The notes beneath the pieces were generated by a model. It was given only the letters and a program-made list of their open reading frames with translations, made no database searches and was not told the DNA's origin. DNA of 9,464 bases from Labilithrix luteola (GTDB taxonomy: Bacteria; Myxococcota_A; Polyangia; Polyangiales; Polyangiaceae), in contig JAMFST010000780.1 of NCBI GenBank assembly GCA_026225435.1, forward strand, positions 1 through 9,464, written 5' to 3'. Each line of letters opens with the position of its first letter. The first letter of the stretch is position 1. Shown one piece after another: positions 1 to 4,842 of the stretch. The position numbers were made by a program, and so were the translations under genes.

Positions 1-81
1 CCGCTTTTCTGAGGGTCGTGTGAGTAGGTACGACACCACCTGGGGGCAGATAAGACCCCTGCGTACTCAAACTGCGGTTTC

Positions 82-1155
82 TTACCTCGCGGCCGGAGGG
101 ACCGCGGCGCCTGGAATCGTCGGCTTCGGAGCGGTGCTCGCGCCGGAGCTCGAGCCCGAACCAGGAGCGGGTGCAGACGGACCCGGGTTGGCCGCCGGAG
201 CCGCCGCGCTCGGCTCGTCGTCGCTGTCCGAGTCGGCGTTGGCGGGCGCCTTGGCCATCGAGCTGGCGTCGGTCTCCTCGGCCACGTCGCTGGTGCTGTC
301 GTCCGCGTCGGCGTTGGGGGCGTCGTACCGCGGCGCCTCGCCGGGACGCGAGTAGTCGATCCAGAACGCCTGCGAGGAGCGGGCGTCCATGTGGACGAAG
401 GTCGAGTTCGGATAGTAGCCGCAGCCGGTGTTCTTCAAGGTGCGGCAGAAGTCGCGCAGGACCTCGTTGGGGACGCCGACCACACGGAAGTCGATCGCCT
501 TGCCGACGTTGTGGTTCGAGTGCGGCGTGTGCTGGGTCGGCGTGTAGGGGCGGAAGCCGCTGATGACTTCGATCTTGCGGCCCCCGAAGTGGTCGCTGAC
601 GATCCCGAGGAGCGAGATGAGCCGCGGATCCGGCGGGTGCGCCAGGTTGCCGCTGGAGCGCATCAGGTTCTCCATCGTCTTCAAGGAGGGGGCGGGGACA
701 CGGCCGCGGCGGTCGGCGGTGGTCAGGGTGACCGCGTCGCCGTTGTTGAGGCGGGTGGCGTGGACCACGTGCGGGTGCGGCGAGCGCATCGCGTAGGTGG
801 TCGGCTTCTTCGCCGGGTGGTGCTCGTCGTGGCCCGGCTTCTCCCCCTCCTTGCCGCCGGCGTGGACCCGCTTGGCGTTGAGCCCGCTGGAGGCGACGCC
901 GGGGATGGTCAGCGTGTCGCCGATCTTCAGGTGGCGCGGGTCGATGGAGGGGTTCGCCTCCTCGATGGCCTTCACGCTCACGTGGTAGCGGTTGGCGATC
1001 GCCTGCAGGGTGTGCCCCCGCCCGACGACGTGGGTGGTGTCGGCGCTCGCGCTCCGTGACGCGGCCAGACCGGCGAGCGCGAGGAGCGCTGCAACCGCGG
1101 TTTGGCGAGTGGAACGAGCGGTGCGGACCAGGCGCGACGAGAGCACGGACGACAT
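82..1155 (-). CDS. Secreted LysM-M15/DUF882 peptidoglycan peptidase
   Basis: Likely a periplasmic zinc peptidase that cuts peptidoglycan peptides (M15_3/DUF882, related to E. coli YcbK/MepK). The 357-residue product has a signal peptide at about 1-38 with an Ala-Ser-Ala site before Asp39. A LysM domain follows at 41-86 (THVVGRGHTLQAIANRYHVS start, LKIGDTLTIPG end), then a His/Lys-rich linker, then the peptidase domain at about 155-270. Zinc ligands are visible: H215 and D222 in SNHNVGKAIDF, and H255 in FVHMD. Residues 275-357 form an Asp/Ser/Ala/Pro tail with no fold I recognise. I chose the ATG at 1155 because AAGGAG sits 8 bases before it and a signal peptide follows directly; an in-frame ATG at 1200 would add 15 charged residues and lacks such a site. 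The gene is divergent from pilM. Family assignment is firm; substrate and any link to pili are inferred. Confidence 0.88.
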   Translation of the reverse strand: MSSVLSSRLVRTARSTRQTAVAALLALAGLAASRSASADTTHVVGRGHTLQAIANRYHVSVKAIEEANPSIDPRHLKIGDTLTIPGVASSGLNAKRVHAGGKEGEKPGHDEHHPAKKPTTYAMRSPHPHVVHATRLNNGDAVTLTTADRRGRVPAPSLKTMENLMRSSGNLAHPPDPRLISLLGIVSDHFGGRKIEVISGFRPYTPTQHTPHSNHNVGKAIDFRVVGVPNEVLRDFCRTLKNTGCGYYPNSTFVHMDARSSQAFWIDYSRPGEAPRYDAPNADADDSTSDVAEETDASSMAKAPANADSDSDDEPSAAAPAANPGPSAPAPGSGSSSGASTAPKPTIPGAAVPPAAR

Positions 1156-1163
1156 CGGACGGG

Positions 1164-1169
1164 CTCCTT
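1164..1169 (-). promoter_or_regulatory. Ribosome binding site of the LysM peptidase
   Basis: On the minus strand AAGGAG lies 8 bases before the ATG at 1155. It decides this start over the upstream in-frame ATG at 1200. Confidence 0.75.
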
Positions 1170-1217
1170 GCCGGCGCGCCCGTTCGGCGTCAACTCGCAA
1201 AGGAGCTCAGGTAGGAG

Positions 1218-1237
1218 TTGCGCTTATCTAAGCGCAA
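1218..1237. repeat. Perfect 9-2-9 palindrome in the divergent intergenic region
   Basis: TTGCGCTTA and TAAGCGCAA are exact inverted repeats of each other, separated by the two bases TC. The site lies between the divergent peptidase and pilM genes, 63 bases before the peptidase start and 34 bases upstream of the putative pilM -35 box. The symmetry and short centre fit a homodimeric regulator's operator better than an RNA hairpin, which would need a larger loop and so lose pairs. What binds it is unknown. Confidence 0.55.
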
Positions 1238-1271
1238 TACACCGAGCGGAAGAGATGAATCCGCCGTTGTT

Positions 1272-1301
1272 TTGACGTTTGATGATCGCGGGTGACAGAA
1301 T
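1272..1301 (+). promoter_or_regulatory. Putative sigma-70-type promoter of the pil operon
   Basis: A TTGACG box (1272-1277, 5 of 6 consensus matches) is followed after 18 bases by CAGAAT (1296-1301, 4 of 6). Transcription would begin near 1308, about 50 bases before pilM. No better pair is seen between 1156 and 1358. This is a consensus match only. Confidence 0.45.
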
Positions 1302-1307
1302 TTCCTC

Positions 1308-1330
1308 GCGCCGACGGATCCACGTCGCGC
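1308..1330 (+). promoter_or_regulatory. Possible 5' leader hairpin of the pilM transcript
   Basis: GCG plus CGACG (1308-1310, 1312-1316) pair with CGTCG plus CGC (1323-1330), giving eight pairs with one bulged C at 1311 and a 6-base loop. If the promoter call is right, the mRNA would start at or near this stem. Short GC-rich stems arise easily by chance in such DNA. Confidence 0.25.
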
Positions 1331-1358
1331 AACCCGTCACCAAGGATCAAAGTTCACC

Positions 1359-2414
1359 ATGGCCGAAGGCAGAAACCTCGTCGGCGTCGACATCGGGGCA
1401 AGCTCGGTCAAGGTCGTCCAGCTCAAACAGAGCCGGAAGAACCTGCAGGTCGTGCGTTACGGCTACGCGCCGCTCCCGCCGCAGACGATCATCGACGGCC
1501 ACATCATGAGCTCCGGCGTCGTCGTCGAGGCGCTCGCGAAGATCTTCCAGGACAACAAGATCCAGTCGCGTGACGTCGCCGTCGGCGTCTACGGCCAGTC
1601 GGTCATCGTCCGCAAGATCACCGTGCCGATGATGACCAACGAGGAACTCGACGAGCAGATCTCCTGGGAGGCCGAGCAGCACATCCCCTTCGACATCAAG
1701 GTGATGAGCATCGACTACGAGATCCTCCGCCGCCGCCCCGAGGCCGGGCAGATGGATCTGCTCCTGGTGGCCGCCAAGCGCGACGAGATCAACGACTACG
1801 CGAGCATCCTGCGCGAGGCGAAGCTCCGCCCGTCGGTCGTCGACATCAACGCCTTCACCATCCAGAACATCTTCGAGCACCAGCAGGGGCTCCCGGACGA
1901 CGGCAGCATCGCGCTGCTCAACGTCGGCGCCGCGGTCACCTCGCTCAACATCGTCAGCCACGGGATCAGCGCCTTCACCCGCGAGATCACCAACGCCGGC
2001 AACGCCATCACCGAGGAGATCCAGAAGCAGGTCTCGGTGCCCTACGAGCAGGCCGAGGCCTACAAGTGCGGCGGCGGGCCGACCCAGATCGTGCCGCAGG
2101 AGGTCCACCAGGTGATCAGCAGCGCCTGCGACGCCCTCGCCGGCGAGATCCAGCGCTCGCTCGACTTCTACCTCGCCACCAGCGGTGAGCCGGAGATCAG
2201 CCGGGTGTTCGTCTCGGGTGGCAGCGCCTACCTGCACCCCCTGTGCGCCGCTGTCGAGAAGCGCGCGCGCGTGCCGGTCATCGTCTTCGACCCCACGCTG
2301 AACCTCACCGTCGACACGAAGTTCGTGAACGAGGTGGAGATGAGGAGTCGCGCGGCGCAGCTCGTCGTGGCGCTCGGACTCGCCCTGCGTCAAGACAAGG
2401 AGCGCCGCACGTGA
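1359..2414 (+). CDS. pilM: PilM, actin-like type IV pilus assembly ATPase-fold protein
   Basis: Cytoplasmic actin-like protein that binds the N-terminal tail of PilN and forms the inner ring of the type IV pilus alignment complex, linking it to the PilB/PilT motors. The 351 residues match the family length. The first nucleotide-binding loop is at 8-22 (VGVDIGASSVKVVQL), the second at 186-198 (LLNVGAAVTSLNI), and the adenosine motif at 283-290 (VFVSGGSA). The second loop has Asn188 where many actin-fold proteins have Asp. The ATG is preceded by AAGGA at a rather long 12-base spacing; the next downstream Met would lose the first loop. It is first in a tightly coupled pilMNOP set; its TGA overlaps the pilN GTG. 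Codons end almost entirely in G or C, as in the other pil genes. Confidence 0.96.
   Translation: MAEGRNLVGVDIGASSVKVVQLKQSRKNLQVVRYGYAPLPPQTIIDGHIMSSGVVVEALAKIFQDNKIQSRDVAVGVYGQSVIVRKITVPMMTNEELDEQISWEAEQHIPFDIKVMSIDYEILRRRPEAGQMDLLLVAAKRDEINDYASILREAKLRPSVVDINAFTIQNIFEHQQGLPDDGSIALLNVGAAVTSLNIVSHGISAFTREITNAGNAITEEIQKQVSVPYEQAEAYKCGGGPTQIVPQEVHQVISSACDALAGEIQRSLDFYLATSGEPEISRVFVSGGSAYLHPLCAAVEKRARVPVIVFDPTLNLTVDTKFVNEVEMRSRAAQLVVALGLALRQDKERRT
2397..2402 (+). promoter_or_regulatory. Ribosome binding site of pilN
   Basis: AAGGAG lies inside the 3' end of pilM, 8 bases before the GTG at 2411. It fixes the pilN start there although the frame stays open further upstream. Confidence 0.75.
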
Positions 2415-3073
2415 TTCGCGTAAACCTACTTCCGCAGAAGGAGAAGCGCGCCCGCGGCGCAGGCGTGAGCCTGGGCATCGGCGAGGGGAGCACCACGTGG
2501 CTCTTCGCCTTCGTCGGCATCCTCCTCTTCGAGGTCATCGGCCTGGCGCTCTGGTACTCGCACGAGCAGAGCCAGCTGTCGGCCATCGTCACCCACAACA
2601 ACGTGGTGCAGGCGAACATCGACGACATCAAGCGGCAGATCGCCAACCACCCGGAGATCCTGGCGCAGCTGAAGGAGCTGACGGAGCGCGAGGACGCGAT
2701 CCAGAAGCTGCAGGCGGCGCGCACCGGGCCCACCTCGGTGCTCCTCGAGCTGTCGCGCGTGCTGACCCCGGGCCGCGGCCCGTCGGTCGACCGCGACAAG
2801 CTCGAGCAGATGAAGCGCGACGACCCGACGGCGGTGCCCAATCCCAACTGGGATCCGCGACGCCTCTGGCTGGTGCAGTACTCGGAGACCGACCGCACGA
2901 TGCACCTCGCCGGGTTCGCCCGTGACGGTGAGGACGTCTCCGAGTTCCTCCGCCGCCTGACGACGAGCGACTTTTTCTACGAAGTGAAGCTGCTACCAGC
3001 CAGCAAGGTGATCGACCCCGAGACGAAGCTCGAGCTGGTGCGCTTCGAGCTGTCCGCGAAGGTGAGGTACTGA
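2411..3073 (+). CDS. pilN: PilN, inner-membrane type IV pilus alignment protein
   Basis: Bitopic inner-membrane protein that dimerises with PilO and docks PilM through its cytoplasmic tail. The 220-residue product begins MIRVNLLPQK, the conserved PilM-binding motif of the family. A single membrane helix follows at about 29-48 (TWLFAFVGILLFEVIGLALW), then a predicted coiled coil at about 51-100, and a ferredoxin-like periplasmic domain to the end (RRLWLVQYSE, MHLAGFARDGEDVSEFLRRL). I chose the GTG at 2411: the product then starts exactly at the family motif, and AAGGAG is 8 bases upstream. The frame is open back to about 2243 but that stretch is pilM read in another frame. The start overlaps the pilM stop as GTGA, which implies coupled translation. 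The stop overlaps the pilO ATG by one base. Confidence 0.94.
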   Translation: MIRVNLLPQKEKRARGAGVSLGIGEGSTTWLFAFVGILLFEVIGLALWYSHEQSQLSAIVTHNNVVQANIDDIKRQIANHPEILAQLKELTEREDAIQKLQAARTGPTSVLLELSRVLTPGRGPSVDRDKLEQMKRDDPTAVPNPNWDPRRLWLVQYSETDRTMHLAGFARDGEDVSEFLRRLTTSDFFYEVKLLPASKVIDPETKLELVRFELSAKVRY

Positions 3074-3669
3074 TGGCGACCGCAACGGCTACCGGCAGCA
3101 CGAGCAGCCTCTCCAAGAGTCCGGCGACGCAGAAGATCCTCGGCGGGGTCTTCCTCGTCCTGATCTTCGTCCTCTATTACGTCCTCATCCACACCGACAT
3201 CGGCACGAAGATCGACAACGCCACCAGGCAGTCGGCGCAGCTCGACACCGATCTGGCGGCGCAGCGGCAGTCGCAGGCGAGCTACTTCGCCGACAAGGAC
3301 CAGCTGACGATGCACCAGCAGCGCCAGCGCGAGCTGAACAAGGCGCTCCCCGCGGACACCGAGGTGGCGGCCTTCCTCAGCTCGATCCAGCAGGTCTCCA
3401 ACGTCAGCGGCATCAACCTGACCGCCTGGCAGCCGCAGGACGAGAAGTCCGAGGCCTACTACGCGAAGGTCCCGATGAAGCTGGAGATGACCGGGCGCTT
3501 CCACCAGATCGCCAAGTTCATCTACGAGGTCGGCAAGCTCGATCGCATCATCAACATGGAGAACATCGAGCTCAGTGAGCCGAAGTTGATCGGCGCCGAC
3601 GTGGTGGTCCACGCGCGCTGTCTGGCGACGAGCTTCCACGCCATCAAGAAGGTCGGAGGTGCGAAGTGA
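3073..3669 (+). CDS. pilO: PilO, inner-membrane type IV pilus alignment protein
   Basis: Partner of PilN in the inner-membrane dimer that transmits between the pilus motor and PilP/PilQ. The 198 residues show a short Ser/Thr-rich cytoplasmic tail, one membrane helix at about 22-39 (ILGGVFLVLIFVLYYVLI), a coiled coil at about 45-92, and a periplasmic domain with typical PilO sequence: LPADTEVAAFLSSIQQ (92-107), then VPMKLEMTGRFHQIAKFIYE (133-152) and RIINMENIEL (158-167). The ATG shares its A with the pilN TGA (TGATG), so re-initiation is likely; GAAGG and GAGG lie just upstream. The stop overlaps the pilP start. The assignment rests on order in the operon, topology and these conserved segments. 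Confidence 0.94.
   Translation: MATATATGSTSSLSKSPATQKILGGVFLVLIFVLYYVLIHTDIGTKIDNATRQSAQLDTDLAAQRQSQASYFADKDQLTMHQQRQRELNKALPADTEVAAFLSSIQQVSNVSGINLTAWQPQDEKSEAYYAKVPMKLEMTGRFHQIAKFIYEVGKLDRIINMENIELSEPKLIGADVVVHARCLATSFHAIKKVGGAK
3655..3660 (+). promoter_or_regulatory. Ribosome binding site of pilP
   Basis: GGAGGT within the end of pilO, 5 bases before the pilP GTG at 3666. It supports that GTG as the start. Confidence 0.7.
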
Positions 3670-4274
3670 AGCGCGCCACCACCGTGGCGGTCGTCTCCGG
3701 CATCGTCGTCGCGGCCACCGCGCTCTTCGCATGCGGCGGTGACAAGGTCGCCACCAGCTCGGGAGGGGCGCCGCCTCCGCCCGAACGCAGCGTGCAGGTG
3801 GCCGATGCCGGCCCGGCGCCGGCGCTGAAGGCGATGGAGTACGCCGAGAGCGACTTCGTGGAGAACGACCGCAACCGCGATCCTTTCCGCTCCTTCGTGA
3901 CGCTCTTCGTCGACAAGGCGACGGCGCCGCGCCCGACCCAGCGCCAGGTGATCCTCGAGCAGTACTCGCTCGACGAGCTCAAACTGGTGGCCATCATCAC
4001 CGGCGGCGACTACCCGCGAGCGATGATGATCGATCCGACGAGCAAGGGATGGGTCATCAAGCGCGGTGACTTCGTCGGCCGCCCCGACGTGGTGCACACC
4101 GGCGGGGCCAACGGCGCCGACTACCAGCTGAACTGGCGCGTCGACCGCGTGCGCGAAGGGGACATCGTCTTCATCCGCGAAGACCCCGCGCAACCGGGCA
4201 TCCCGCCGGCCACGCGGGTGATCCCGCTGCATCCGGACAGCGACCAGAAGGACAATCAGGCCGCTCAGTTGTGA
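3666..4274 (+). CDS. pilP: PilP, inner-membrane lipoprotein of the type IV pilus alignment complex
   Basis: Lipoprotein that bridges the PilN/PilO dimer to the N domains of the PilQ secretin. The 202-residue product has a lipoprotein signal peptide ending LFAC, with Cys23 as the lipid-bearing residue and Gly next to it. A Pro/Ala-rich linker runs to about residue 60. The PilP motif RNRDPFRSF (69-77) marks the PilN/PilO-binding segment. The beta-domain follows with LDELKLVAII (102-111), PRAMMIDPTSKGWVIKRGDFVG (split by family variation, 117-138) and VREGDIVFIRE (162-172). The GTG start overlaps the pilO stop as GTGA and has GGAGGT 5 bases before it. In well-studied pil operons pilQ follows directly; here 568 bases, another gene and a probable terminator intervene. 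Confidence 0.93.
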   Translation: MKRATTVAVVSGIVVAATALFACGGDKVATSSGGAPPPPERSVQVADAGPAPALKAMEYAESDFVENDRNRDPFRSFVTLFVDKATAPRPTQRQVILEQYSLDELKLVAIITGGDYPRAMMIDPTSKGWVIKRGDFVGRPDVVHTGGANGADYQLNWRVDRVREGDIVFIREDPAQPGIPPATRVIPLHPDSDQKDNQAAQL

Positions 4275-4368
4275 GAGCCGAGCGGCGGTGATCGGAGGGC
4301 CGTAAACTTTCTCGAGCGCCGTGGAGCAGCTCATGGAGGACCCCTAGATTGTTGCACGGGGGATACCC

Positions 4369-4728
4369 GTGAACCGTGCAGAGTACAGAATCGCCAGCCT
4401 TGCCTTCTTCCTGCTCGGGCTCATCTTCGCACTTGTCGAGTGTGGAGGCGTCACGGACTCCGCGGCCGGCAGCGCCGGGAGCGCCTGTACGACGAGCTCT
4501 GATTGCGCCGACGGAAACTTCTGCGGCTATCTCATCTCGGACCGCTGCGCCGCGACAGGACACTGCGTGGCGAAGCCGAGTGGCCTCCAGCCAGGGGGCT
4601 TCACGGGCATGTGCGGGTGTGACGGGTCGGCAATTGCGGAGCCTCTCGCGGACGGGCTCTACGCGCCGGCTCCCGTTCGCTCGACATCTGACACAGGTGG
4701 TTGTGCGATGCCGGACGCCGCGCAGTGA
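4369..4728 (+). CDS. Small cysteine-rich putative lipoprotein inserted between pilP and pilQ
   Basis: Function unknown. The 119-residue product has a basic start (MNRAEYR), a hydrophobic segment at 8-23, then LVEC with Cys25. That would be a lipobox, but Glu just before the Cys is atypical, so ordinary secretion is possible. The mature part has eight more cysteines (40, 46, 52, 60, 66, 82, 84, 112), enough for four disulfides, in a pattern CTTSSDCADGNFC...C....C...CGCDG. This resembles small cysteine-rich, Kazal-like exported proteins common in myxobacteria. The GTG at 4369 is the only start before an in-frame stop at 4345; GGGGGA 5 bases upstream is a weak ribosome site. By hand count 29 of 119 codons end in A or T, far more than in pilM, suggesting a recent or loosely selected gene. 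No stem-loop separates it from pilP, so it may be cotranscribed with pilMNOP. Confidence 0.7.
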   Translation: MNRAEYRIASLAFFLLGLIFALVECGGVTDSAAGSAGSACTTSSDCADGNFCGYLISDRCAATGHCVAKPSGLQPGGFTGMCGCDGSAIAEPLADGLYAPAPVRSTSDTGGCAMPDAAQ

Positions 4729-4730
4729 AT

Positions 4731-4767
4731 AAGCGTCGAATCTCCGGGTTCGGCGCTTCGTTCTTTT
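4731..4767 (+). terminator. Probable intrinsic terminator between the lipoprotein gene and pilQ
   Basis: AAGCGTCGAA (4731-4740) pairs over all ten positions with TTCGGCGCTT (4749-4758), one pair being G-U, around an 8-base loop. The T-rich tail CGTTCTTTT follows. The stem starts two bases after the TGA of the lipoprotein gene. The opposite strand has no T tract after the stem, so it should act on plus-strand transcription. Confidence 0.68.
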
Positions 4768-4842
4768 AAAGGTTTGTCGGGAACAAAACGTACGCCGGAA
4801 ATTGGTCCGTGGCTTAACCCGCGTTCTACCGTCAACCGCAGA

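Noticed and set aside
1..81. Possible terminator or gene remnant past the end of the LysM peptidase
   Set aside because: Only short imperfect inverted repeats, no T tract and no coding signal I can defend.
1347..2393. A 348-codon open frame on the minus strand opposite pilM
   Set aside because: Antisense shadow of pilM with biased Asp/Leu/Val/Arg composition and no motif.
2243..2410. Upstream extension of the pilN frame
   Set aside because: It lies inside pilM in another frame, is Arg-rich and would place 56 residues before the conserved PilM-binding motif.
4774..4842. TTG at 4774 as the pilQ start
   Set aside because: It would add 23 residues before the signal peptide, has no usable ribosome site and overlaps the region just after the putative terminator tail.
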